A DNA stretch of 64,000 nt from contig CM075102.1 of the NCBI GenBank assembly GCA_037576195.1, positions 25,354,745 to 25,418,744 on the forward strand, given 5' to 3'. Shown here in pieces: positions 1 to 10,199 of the stretch. The notes beneath the pieces were generated by a model, which ran no database searches, was not told the DNA's origin, and saw nothing but the letters and a program-made list of their open reading frames with translations. The stretch comes from Phytoseiulus persimilis (Eukaryota > Arthropoda > Arachnida > Mesostigmata > Phytoseiidae). The translations under genes were made by a program, and so were the position numbers. Numbering within the stretch: the first letter of the stretch is position 1; the number at the start of each line of letters is the position of its first letter.

Positions 1-373
1 GGGCCGCGGATCAATCTCTTGACGGACCTTTTAGAAACAGGCTCACTATCGGCTCTTCTTTTTCGCTCCAGAGGAGAAAAAGTGCATGGGCGTATTTGTT
101 GATTACTCAACAAACCCCTCCTTGGACTCGGTAGCAGGCTGGCGTTATTGGATCGGATCCTCTTTCCTCTCAAACGAAGATTCGCTCCCTTGCTCTTCAA
201 GAGACCTATACACAGGAGACTAACGCGCGAAGACTTGCTTCATGTCATGCATCGAAAGGAATAGGAAAGCCGGCAAAAACTGAGTCGTGAGATGATAATT
301 AATTCCAGGAAACTCTGCGCTTTCGTTTCAAGCATCTCCCCTCTATCGGTTCGCTCTCCGACGCGCTCGTTAC

Positions 374-1639
<1,266 letters not shown>

Positions 1640-2880
1640 CTGCAGCGAAGAATGCGCCTCTCTAGCGAACCTATGTGTTTCACATCGCTCTTGTTGCAGC
1701 TGCCTCGACTTGGGTATCTCGATTGTGTTGTCCGAATCCTCCCCCCCCCCCTACCGGCGGGAAGTACCATCAGGAAACTTCCATCACTTTGATTCCATCT
1801 GGGAAATCGATCACCACCAGACGCCAGATTTGGCTGGAAGGCCGGCCAAATAAGTAGTTGATTCTAGTCTCTGCAAGATCAATGGGGGCCTGTTGAAAGG
1901 CTAAGATGCAAGCTGCCCCGCGATTCTTGGATGACATTTGCTCCGAAGCTCGCCTGCGTCCACCGAACAACTGCTGCGGGTCTCTCCAGAACCGATTCGG
2001 AATCAGGAGACAACAAACTTTGAATTCCAAGAAAGGATCTTTGCATTCGTAGAGCCTAGCACGTCTAAACGCGCTGAACCGGCAAAGCATTTGCGCAAAC
2101 AGCTGGCGAGAAAACGACCCGAAATAGGCTTGAGCACTGGAAAGCACAGAGTAGATCGAGTCTCTCGCCCGGATCCGAATCTCAACGGATAATCCTAACG
2201 ATTTCTGCCGACCCAATGGCGAAACATCGATGCTCAGCACTTCTCTGCCAACATGTAATCGAGTGTCTTGTAATCGCGGCCGCTAGTGAGAACCTTCCCC
2301 GGACCCAGATGCAACGATTCTGAGATGCGCCAGCGGCTAATGAATCTCGGAAATTCTTGGTATCCTCTCAACGAAGCAATTTCAGCCAGTCGACCGAGTC
2401 CCGAGAATATCTCCGAACAGAGCGCCCCTAGATTGGACCGTTCCGATACTCGAAGACACGGCACGATTCTTCTTCCTTGCTCGGCTGCTTCGGTCGGAAG
2501 TCACTCGGTACGAGTCACGAACCTGAATGAGCGTCAATAGAAGGCATCGGATGTGAGCTCCTTCTTTGAGACATTGGGCGAGTTTCCGTCTCTGTGGTCG
2601 GACCTCCTCGTTTTCTTCGATGATTACGTTGGGCGAGGGCGCCGATAACTGGAAAGAGTGGAAAACTCGATGAATGTTCTCAAAAATAGAGACCGTCTGG
2701 GCCTGGAGTTAGGAATTCCAACAGGAGATGGAGTCTGACATGCCCCGCTGTTATTCGCTCGTCGAAATAATCGAGGCCACCGACTTCCGTTTGCTGTGTT
2801 CTGACACCATCGAGTGCTTCTGTCCGCAGTCTAGCGGAGGAAGCTGGCTGATTTCTGAAGAGAGCTCAGTCTTTATAGTC
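1640..2880. other. Unassigned stretch upstream of the TMEM151-like exons
   Basis: About 1.2 kb with no recognisable gene. A run of ten or more C residues lies near 1741-1751. The missing first exon of the TMEM151-like gene should lie in this stretch or between the MITE and UBAC1, but I could not find a segment with the expected N-terminal transmembrane signature. Confidence 0.5.
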
Positions 2881-2884
2881 ATAC

Positions 2885-3026
2885 AGTACAACCCCGATTA
2901 TTTCAACTAATCGATTCGCGAAACGGTTGAAATAATAGGGATTGCACTGAATATCGGGTTGAAATCATCGAGGTCGGGATCCGAAAGGTCGAAATAATTG
3001 GAGTTGAAATAATCGAGGTTGTACTG
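2885..3026. mobile_element. 142-bp MITE with TA duplication, pogo/Tigger-like ends
   Basis: The left end CAGTACAACCCCGATTATTT and the right end AAATAATCGAGGTTGTACTG form terminal inverted repeats of about 25 bp with one mismatch. Both ends are flanked by TA (2883-2884 and 3027-3028), the target duplication of the Tc1/mariner superfamily. The interior carries three more degenerate copies of the GTTGAAATAATCG unit near 2926, 2958 and 2988, which look like subterminal binding sites. There is no coding capacity, so it would depend on a transposase elsewhere. The CAGT...AACCTCGATTAT end resembles pogo/Tigger termini; that assignment is inference. Confidence 0.85.
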
Positions 3027-3900
3027 TAACTGGAGCTTCGTAGGTTTGTTCAGGCGTTATTGATTATTCATCATCCATCGATCCGTGGATCTATAGGTGG
3101 ATGGATGAATAGATCGATGAATTGAGCATTATTGCCATGAAAACTGATTAAGCCAGCCATCCATCAAATACTCATTTATCCGTCTCCATATGGATTTACT
3201 GTCTTCCAGAGCTCCGAGGCCCCGTCTTGTCACAATCTTTTGACTTCGTTTGAGGGATCTCGTCATATGGATAGATGGGAGGTATAAAATGATGAATTCC
3301 TGAACTTCCAAGCTCTAGTCACAAGTGTAGCCGAGGAATGAGTCTTCCCTGGTTTCTCTCAGTTAGTGATCCTGTATCTGAGAGGACGGCGTTCTGCTAC
3401 CGAGTTCGTGTCGCGCGATTTGTGACCTCACGTGTTCCTCATCTTTCTGAACTTGAACATAATCTGTCACTGTTGAAACGTGTTCCGGTGGTGTCGCCAG
3501 CAGCTCTTTTCCCACAAATTACGCAAGTTCAAAGAGCGAAAAAAAACGTCATTCAAGCTGTGTGGTAAATATTGCACAGTTTATTGATAGTGCAACCATC
3601 TGGATATTTCCGCCCTAAAATTAAGTTTTCTGAGACACACTGTACGTTCATTAAAGCGCTGCTCTACCTTTCCAGACGAGTTATATCGTTTGTGGTGCGA
3701 GTAATCGAGCCGTACTCTCGAGATCTGTTCTACTTTCAAGGCATCCAAGTTTCTATATGATCGTTGTCCTATCCCATGTAAAAAGTACATCTTGCGTAAA
3801 AATTGACAAACGCTGTGAATCCCGATGAATCGGTCGATGGCTAGCTAGTTTTTTTTTCCAGTTCTTCCGACAGATTAGTCATTCATTGTGAACATATCGC
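3027..3900. other. Intergenic, GGAT/ATCC-rich patch
   Basis: 3060-3300 holds clustered, partly inverted ATCC/GGAT units (for example catccatcgatcc and ggtggatggatgaat), a simple-sequence patch next to the MITE. A TATA-like tataaaa at 3282-3288 precedes a 76-codon ATG ORF (3338-3568) that matches nothing I know. A possible AATAAA for UBAC1 on the minus strand lies at 3580-3585, about 440 bp past its stop. Confidence 0.4.
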
Positions 3901-4026
3901 AGATGAGTAGCTTGCGAGGCCTGTCGCCTCCGTAGATTTTAGGTAAATTTGTCCAGTACTGTGTGTTTATCCTGAACCACACCCGACGACAAGCGTTCAG
4001 ACTTTGGAGGGTCGTAGCAGGTAGAG

Positions 4027-5211
4027 TCACTGTACATGAAGGGAGGCCTTCTCGGAGTGGTAGATTCGGAATAGATGGCTGAGTAGAGCGGCGGTGTCTG
4101 CGTCGTTGATCCACCATTTCAGGCAAGGAGGATTCTCTAGGATCTGCAACAAGGCCATCAGAACCTTTGGAGTGCAGAGACCCAACTGTATCACCGGGTT
4201 CGCTACAATGGCCTTGTAAATTGCTCCCTCTGGGTCAAGGCCGACCTCCAGATATTCCGGCGTCGCTTTCCTATCAGACAATAGCCAGTGGCAGGCAGCT
4301 TCCCGATTATTCGAATGGATACGCAATGCGTCAAGGACGTCTTCTTCCGAGAATCCCATGTCCTTGAGAACTTCCACAGCTTTCATATTCGCCTTGAACA
4401 TTTTGCGTCGATACTCCTGGAAGCACTGGAGCATCGCGAACGCCTTCGGTATCTTCGAGCTTTTGCCTGCGTTGGATTTAACGAAAAGTGCGTCGTGTTG
4501 TCCTGAAAGCAGCAGCTCGAGAGCGGATGCTGGACATGATTTTTTGGCAATCAAGGCACGTTTTGCTAAGTGCTGCTCGAAACCCATGTCGGTCAACTTC
4601 TTTATCAGCGCCGGATCGACTGCCGGCTCGCCAACAAAGTAAAACGTCTGCATTTTGGCCTGCAAACCCTCGAAAATCAGTTTCACATCTGGGTGGTCCC
4701 TGAGCAAGATCTCCGAATACTCGACCAGAGTGACCATGATCCGTTGGATTTCCTTGCGATGCTCGCCTTTCGGAGGCGGCTCGTTGTTCGGTCTGTCGAT
4801 GTCAGCTGGCGGGACGTTCGAGGTCGCTTCCTCGATCTCACTCAGACTCGGCCCTCTGAATTTTTCCTCGTCTGCGGGGGCCGACTGCTTCACAGTAGCT
4901 TGCTCAGTAGGCGACGAGGACGTAGAGCATCCTGTGGCTTGATCCTCCTGAGCATACCTGCGGAGGAGCAAGAGCTCATCGTTCGCGTAGAGCTTTTCGT
5001 CTTCGAGTCGTTTGTTGTCGTTGAGGGACCGACCCGATTTCGAGGAAACCAGTTTGTACTGCTGGCTGTACTTCATGTTCCGTGTGCTCTCATTGGTTGG
5101 GTTGGAGAGTTCCGAGAGCGCTTGCGCCTTGGCTTGCTCGACCGTGAGCTCCTTGCGCAGGGCCAGAGAAACACTCCGTCCAGTTTCGTTGAAAATCGTC
5201 GTTTTGATCAT
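4027..5211 (-). CDS. UBAC1: UBAC1 / KPC2, UBA-domain adaptor
   Basis: Intact intronless ORF of 394 aa, close to the ~405 aa of vertebrate UBAC1. UBAC1 (KPC2) is the non-catalytic partner of the RING E3 RNF123/KPC1, linking substrates such as p27Kip1 to the proteasome in the cytoplasm. Seen: an N-terminal ubiquitin-like region (about 1-88) ending KLYANDELLLLRRY; a charged Ser/Pro linker (90-150); UBA domain 1 at about 200-238 with LIKKLTDMGFEQHLAKRAL; UBA domain 2 at about 277-314 with VLKDMGFSEEDVLDALRIHS; and a C-terminal STI1-like helical repeat (330-370, NPVIQLGLCTPKVLMALLQI). Both UBA domains keep the MGF loop that binds ubiquitin. The ATG opens the ubiquitin-like domain (MIKTTIFNETGRSVSLAL), so the start is secure. 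Lack of introns is unusual for this family and may reflect lineage intron loss or an old retrocopy. No disabling changes are visible. Confidence 0.95.
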   Translation of the reverse strand: MIKTTIFNETGRSVSLALRKELTVEQAKAQALSELSNPTNESTRNMKYSQQYKLVSSKSGRSLNDNKRLEDEKLYANDELLLLRRYAQEDQATGCSTSSSPTEQATVKQSAPADEEKFRGPSLSEIEEATSNVPPADIDRPNNEPPPKGEHRKEIQRIMVTLVEYSEILLRDHPDVKLIFEGLQAKMQTFYFVGEPAVDPALIKKLTDMGFEQHLAKRALIAKKSCPASALELLLSGQHDALFVKSNAGKSSKIPKAFAMLQCFQEYRRKMFKANMKAVEVLKDMGFSEEDVLDALRIHSNNREAACHWLLSDRKATPEYLEVGLDPEGAIYKAIVANPVIQLGLCTPKVLMALLQILENPPCLKWWINDADTAALLSHLFRIYHSEKASLHVQ

Positions 5212-5502
5212 TGTGGAGTCTGTGGCCGACTATTCTTGGGAACTACGATGACGGAGGATATCGGAGCTTCGATCCGATTGCTCCCACTAGTCAACTGCAC
5301 AAGGTCGATGGCTCAGGAACTACAGCTACCGTAGTGTCTAAAGCTAGTTTTCACTGGAATGACTTAGTATCGTTCACACGGATCACTGTCAGCCGGAATG
5401 AGTTCACAAGATCACACGGGTGCTTAGACTGTTACGGAGCATGAGGGTTTATCTCTTCGAATTAGGCTCTGACTTGTGAAGGAGTGCTCCCCTTGAGATG
5501 GG

Positions 5503-5751
5503 ATGAGGGGTATCTCTGCTCAAATGCTCAGGGTTACCTGGTTGAGGGCTGGATTGGTGGGCGCGCTGGCCCTTCTGGAGTTCACCATCAGCACCGGATT
5601 CGGAGCCCACGGCCCTCTGCTATCCTGGCCCACTCAACATTTCATCTCCTGGAGCTCTGGCACCACCCAACGTATACGACGAACGAGCTACTATTTACAA
5701 TCGATCCTAGGGCAGCTCACACGCCCTCTGGCGGAGCCCCCGCAAGACTAG
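5503..5751 (+). CDS. Possible small secreted peptide precursor
   Basis: An 82-codon ATG ORF (or 75 codons from the second ATG) that starts about 290 bp from the UBAC1 start in divergent orientation, as if sharing a promoter. The N-terminus looks like a signal peptide: MLRVTWLRAGLVGALALLEF, then TISTGFGA. The rest is short with a dibasic RR near residue 60 (TQRIRRTSYY), so a processed peptide is conceivable. Third codon positions from GCG CTG GCC onward are GC-rich, which suits coding. I recognise no family, see no clear polyadenylation signal close by, and an overlapping longer ORF lies in another frame. Chance ORF is the alternative. Confidence 0.3.
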   Translation: MRGISAQMLRVTWLRAGLVGALALLEFTISTGFGAHGPLLSWPTQHFISWSSGTTQRIRRTSYYLQSILGQLTRPLAEPPQD

Positions 5752-5822
5752 CCGATTGCGAGGAACTTGGGGAAAACCTTTCTAAATTCGACGAAACATA
5801 TTTTCCGCTGCTTTATCTTTGA

Positions 5823-6940
5823 TCTCACTGGCTGCGTCACCACAATGCGCTGACGAACTCGTTCGACCCGTTTCCTAGTTATGATCCCGACGCTCAACCT
5901 CGGTGATGTGTTTTCAGTCGAGTAAATTGGGTTCCGGGCACGTCGGGGACAACCCCGGAATATTGGCTTTGACTAAACGCGGGAGGGCTTCGCACATCAA
6001 ATAGCAAACACGTCTGACGAATCACAACCGTTTCCAGAATCTGTGTTCATCCGGTCCAAAGTTTGCAGGTATATCTCTGAGCTGACGGCAACAGTGTGCT
6101 CGCCAGCTGGACCGAACGTTGAAACTCCCTCAGCTGATTCCGGAAGTGTAAATTCTACCGGCGACCACCTCGGAATTCTCGCTCATGAGTCACAACACTC
6201 GCGGCGGAGAGATTCTCCATCAACACATTCAGGAGTCGATGAGAGCTTTGATCCCCTTTGACTCGGTTCCGTCGGAGAACTGTCAGAAGCTCATCTCTGA
6301 GATGTTCCTTGGGGTTCCTTCTGGCGAACCGCTCCTCCACAGAGCGATCGTGCGCTGGAGTTGAACTTTGCGGGGCTGGCCTGTATTCACGGCGAGACAG
6401 TCAAGTTATGTGGGCCAAGAGTGGTTGCAGGAAAGTCACAACAGCGCACTCTTTGACAAAACAGATGATGAATTGATCTACAGCCGCCAAAGATTTCCGC
6501 GCTGCGATGGCGCGGACGGCCAGCTCTTCGGAGCGTCCGAGTCTAGAGTTTCTCAGCGACTCGGCGAGCACCGCGACACACCAGAAAGTGCCGACAAACA
6601 CCGAAGTTTGTCGTGATAACTGGAGAGACAGGTTGTGTTTTGATTCCGATGCTCAAAGCGAGAGAGGGTCATTCAACTCGCGCTGCGATGAATGGATGCA
6701 TCACTGTTCGGGCCGCGCTCGAGGAAGCCCTCAGATCCAAACCAGCATTTAACTCAATGCTCAAAATATCTTTGCTGCACTCTTTCAAGCGATCTCGTCA
6801 CGATTGTACATCGGACGAAAGAGTCTTTCGCAACTGCCGGCCATTTTCAAATGAGCAACCGTGTCAAAGACTTGGATGTCAATCATGCACGACAGAGGTT
6901 GACCCCCGAAAAGAAGACAGTAGCTCGATTACAGCTCACA
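5823..6940. other. Unresolved ORF-rich stretch between UBAC1 and the neurotrophin
   Basis: Both strands carry protein-like frames. On the minus strand, a segment near 6620-6400 follows a good acceptor (ctgtctctccag) and reads SVFVGTFWCVAVLAESLRNS, and another at 6375-6155 reads RNPKEHLRDELLTVLRRN. On the plus strand, ATG ORFs at 6043-6261 and 6507-6752 run antisense to these. I cannot decide which strand, if either, is coded, and none matches a family I know. Confidence 0.3.
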
Positions 6941-6948
6941 GTCACGTG

Positions 6949-6954
6949 TTTATT
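6949..6954 (-). terminator. AATAAA for the neurotrophin-like gene
   Basis: tttatt on the plus strand is AATAAA on the minus strand, 190 bp past the stop codon of the neurotrophin-like gene. It is the first such signal downstream. Confidence 0.6.
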
Positions 6955-7143
6955 ACGGTGGAATTCCATAGTACGTTCCACCTGTCACAACTCCTCTCAA
7001 TGGTATGGTAGAGGGAGATTGAGCGAGTCAGCGTTCGACATCGGGCACACTACAGGCTACGAAACATTCAGACGAGGACGGCAAGGGGTCCCACACCAAC
7101 AAGAAGCCGGGGGAAAGCGCAGCTCAGTGGCGCCTCTTGGTTC

Positions 7144-8121
7144 TCATTCGGACTCATCGAAGAAGTTCCCTCCTTTGTGGGATTTCCGGCTGACGCCGCA
7201 CGAGCAAGATCCGCGGATCGCAATCACGCTCCAGCCCAGCTTACCGTCCTCCTTCAGCACCTTTCCGTAGGTCCAGATGTAGTTCTCACGGCAGCGAGAA
7301 TTCCACTGCTGTTGGATAGAAATGTTATCTTCGATTGTGATTCCGAAAAACGAGCTCTTTGCGGTCATACCTCGAGGCGCAAACGGGGTCCCGGTATCGT
7401 CCACAAGAAATCCGGGCTGCCAATCAGAAAGCAACTTACTCCTTTGTCGATGGCCAGGCATTCGCGGTGTTGAGTTTTATCGAGTGCTCGAGGATTCTCT
7501 TCGGTGGAATCGATGGCATGACAAAAAGTTTCGTAGAAATATTGGCGCACCAAAGTTCCGTTGATAGGAACATGCTCCAGCACAGTCACACGATTGCCGT
7601 AGGGATCCTCAGCTTCGGTCCGGGTGACCCAATCTGAAAAACTGGGGCAAACTTCTCGGGGTTTCGTAGTGTCTGCTCGTTTGCGGACGAAGTTCGTGAA
7701 AGACTTGGACCTAGACGACTGGGAGGCAGATCTCTTCATCTGAGGTTTGTCGATCGCGAAACGCACCAAACCTTTCCGGATCGGAAGATCCATGTGCATC
7801 AGATCGTGATCGTAAACTGAAGCGAGCTGCTCGTCGAGGGCCCGCTTGTCGACGACATCGACATCCTGGAAGGGATCGGAACGCCTCGAGTTTTTGCTGT
7901 CGCTCCAAACCAAAAGATAACTCGGTGTCGAATCGAGACTTACTTCCCCGTTTACGTCGTAAGGTGTCCGATGAGCGACGCCGATCGTGAATAGGACGAC
8001 GACCGAAAGCAGCACAGCGACCTTGAAGAAATTCTCGTGAAAACTGACGAATACCGGCCACACACGGGCCGAACTTGTTGAACAACCGAGGCCTTTCAAA
8101 GCTTCACCTCACCTTTGGCAT
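7144..8121 (-). CDS. Neurotrophin (NGF/BDNF-like) precursor
   Basis: Exons 8121-8113 (ATG CCA AAG), 8021-7440 and 7308-7144 join in frame to 251 aa. The first join gives a signal peptide, MPKVAVLLSVVVLFTIGVA. A pro-region of about 95 residues follows, then a basic cleavage site RKR (116-118) and a mature domain of 133 residues. Neurotrophins are secreted cystine-knot dimers that signal through Trk and p75 receptors. Seen in the mature domain: VCPSFSDWV, DPYGNRVTVLEHVPINGT, VRQYFYETFC, CLAIDK, QWNSRC, DGKLGW, RGSCSC. Cysteines fall at 128, 170, 191, 203, 232 and 234. Spacings of 42, 21, 12, 29 and 2 match NGF (43, 10, 12, 28, 2) except for an 11-residue longer loop between the second and third. 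The C-x-C end separates this from Spaetzle-type knots. Acceptor choice at 7308 versus 7305 is uncertain by one codon. One N-glycosylation site (NGT, 157). Confidence 0.9.
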
Positions 8122-8160
8122 GGCTGGGATAGTCTGAGGTCCTGGTCAGATTCTCGATGC

Positions 8161-8168
8161 CTTTATAG
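8161..8168 (-). promoter_or_regulatory. TATA box of the neurotrophin-like gene
   Basis: CTATAAAG on the minus strand, 40 bp before the ATG at 8121. A start site about 30 bp downstream would leave only a 10-15 nt leader before the three-codon first coding exon. Confidence 0.65.
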
Positions 8169-8199
8169 AGGTTGAAACCCCTTGAGGTTAATTTGTGAC

Positions 8200-9450
8200 G
8201 ACTCAACGGTCGGACTAAGGAGAGGCTAAAAGTGAACTTCGAGCGTCTCCGAAACCCGAATCAGAGTCAACCAATAATTGGCTTGAGATATTTTTAGGTG
8301 CCTGACCGCGAAAAAAAACCCAGTCGATAGTTTTCCACTCTTCGCCCACTCTTCCGATCAGCGTCACCGAAAATCGTAGGAAGTTGTTAGCCCGCCTCGC
8401 TACCCTACATCCTTGACCTTATGAGCTGGAACAATCACTTTTTCTTGTCGGAAGGCTTCCGAGGGAAGACCCTTGAGACTCCCGATCGGGTGGGAACGTG
8501 CTCCCCCTTCATTCAGAGAACTCGACGTCCCCAAGAAAAGTTGTCGGACATGATGAACAAGAGGAGCTGTTCGAAATGAGTCACATGCGATGGCAGGTTT
8601 CATGAGCTTGGTCGATGCAGTTCAGAGGCTGAATTCGAGATCATTCATTTCGTGTACGTAATCCGACTAATTTCTTCTTTCTCTGTAATATGTCGGTCGC
8701 ACCCGGCAGCTGTTTCGAGCTGATCGGTCCCTCACTCGCTCCGTAGCTGCCAGGCTGGAACCTACGGAGCACGAGCCATAGATTTTGTGGGCTGGAGCGT
8801 CTTTTGAAGTTAGCAGAGTGCTCTGTCTGGAGATGACAGACTACGTTGGACAGGACTACAACGCTGGACGCGAGCATTCTCGCGCACCTACTACGAGAAC
8901 GACGACGAAAACTACAAGGCGCTCGCCGGCCCAAACTACCACCTACCTTCCCTGTGAGCTTCCTCTACTCCGCCTCCCCTCGACGAGCGGCACAGAACTC
9001 AACACACAGCGATGTTGCACGATGCATGAATTATGCATTTTCACATCGATGGTGAGAGCATGGATTCTAACTCTGAACAAGGATTCTCCGATGGCCGCTA
9101 CTCAAACAAAAGCTTTGTTGAGCAAGGCTCGGCGGAAGCTGTCGCGAGGAATGCTGTGTCTCGGAAGGATTCCGGAACCGAATGATTTTTCATTGAGTTC
9201 ATGTTGTGGAAATGATCCGGTCTGTGACCGACGGACGCAGGAATGGAAAGCAATGCGTTCGTCGGTCTTACTCCGGTCCATCCATCCGTTCGATCGCTCG
9301 TTCGCCGAAAGTCGTGAGAGTTGAGCTGTGTTCTATTTCGTAGTGGAACCACTCCAACATCGGTTCGACATCACTCCACTAACATTAATCACATCAACCC
9401 GTCGCCGTTAGGACAGGCTCTGAGCAAAACTAACGATGTTTTAATATAGA
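8200..9450. other. Intergenic
   Basis: No recognisable gene. A 67-codon ATG ORF on the minus strand (8603-8400) has plausible composition but no match. Two overlapping plus-strand ORFs at 8785-9324 look like chance frames. Confidence 0.4.
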
Positions 9451-9457
9451 GCTGCGC

Positions 9458-9463
9458 TTTATT
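9458..9463 (-). terminator. AATAAA downstream of the orphan ORF
   Basis: tttatt on the plus strand reads AATAAA on the minus strand, placed as expected for the 3' end of the ORF that ends at 9697. Confidence 0.4.
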
Positions 9464-9696
9464 GAACCTCGGCTCCATCCAGCGAAATCACTGTTGACCG
9501 CTTTGAAAACCGGGAGCGCTCAGAACCGATCCCCTAGCGAGTGACGGTATCCAACGAAGAACGAATAACGCAAAGGTATCGAGGAACGACGAAACTTGCA
9601 GAATGACCAGTCTTCACGTGAATAACTTCAATCCGTGAAGAGGGAGTTTCGGAGCCACAATGTTTCCCGCTGGAGGTTCAGAAAACGCTTTTCACG

Positions 9697-10044
9697 TCAG
9701 GATTTGAGGAATGTTCTTCTTTCGGAATGCTCAGATCGAGTATTTCCCTTGATTTCTCCCAGTAGGATACCGGGGACAAAAATAGACCGCTTTGTATTGG
9801 TGGCAGCTCCGAGTCCGTCTTTATGCTGTATTTCAACCGGCGAGATGAAAAGCAAGGGAGAATTATTCGCAGCAGATTTTTTAGGTAAACCTTTGCTACG
9901 GACAGGTTGCAGTCTCGGTGAGAGATGCAGCGAGTTGGAGCGATGAATTTTGTTTTCCGAACGGATTCGGGGAGGAGGAGAAGACAGTGGTTCCCTATCA
10001 GCCGAACTGCTCGCGAGCGGAGTACCCGTCTGATTCGAATCCAT
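9697..10044 (-). CDS. Orphan 115-aa Ser/Pro-rich ORF
   Basis: An intact single-exon frame. The ATG at 10044 is the first after an in-frame TGA five codons-odd upstream, and the ORF ends at TGA. The product starts MDSNQTGTPLASSSADREPL and continues as a basic, Ser/Pro-rich, probably disordered protein with HRSNSLHLSPRLQPVRSKG and SPLLFISPVEI, which could be phosphorylation or short linear motifs. An AATAAA on the same strand lies at 9458-9463, about 235 bp past the stop, which supports transcription in this direction. No TATA box was found, and further protein-like minus-strand frames at 10.4-10.9 kb could be upstream exons. I recognise no family. Confidence 0.42.
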   Translation of the reverse strand: MDSNQTGTPLASSSADREPLSSPPPRIRSENKIHRSNSLHLSPRLQPVRSKGLPKKSAANNSPLLFISPVEIQHKDGLGAATNTKRSIFVPGILLGEIKGNTRSEHSERRTFLKS

Positions 10045-10199
10045 GACGAGATTCCATCCGTCCTTTCAGGACCATCAAATATCCGGGCGTGTTTTGAGTC
10101 AACTCAGGGAGAAAGCACTGCACCCTCCGGAAAAACTGCCGCATCTTCTCAGCAGGTTGGCATTGTGTTATAACAGTGAAGAGCAAAACGCTTCAAGGA

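Noticed and set aside
3338-3568. 76-codon ATG ORF downstream of tataaaa
   Set aside because: No signal peptide, no motif, no polyadenylation signal; evidence too thin for a gene call.
4570-5334. 254-codon plus-strand ORF
   Set aside because: Antisense to UBAC1, whose domains are certain; a shadow frame.
7711-8085. 124-codon minus-strand ORF overlapping the neurotrophin exon
   Set aside because: Out-of-frame shadow; the neurotrophin frame carries all family motifs and good splice sites.
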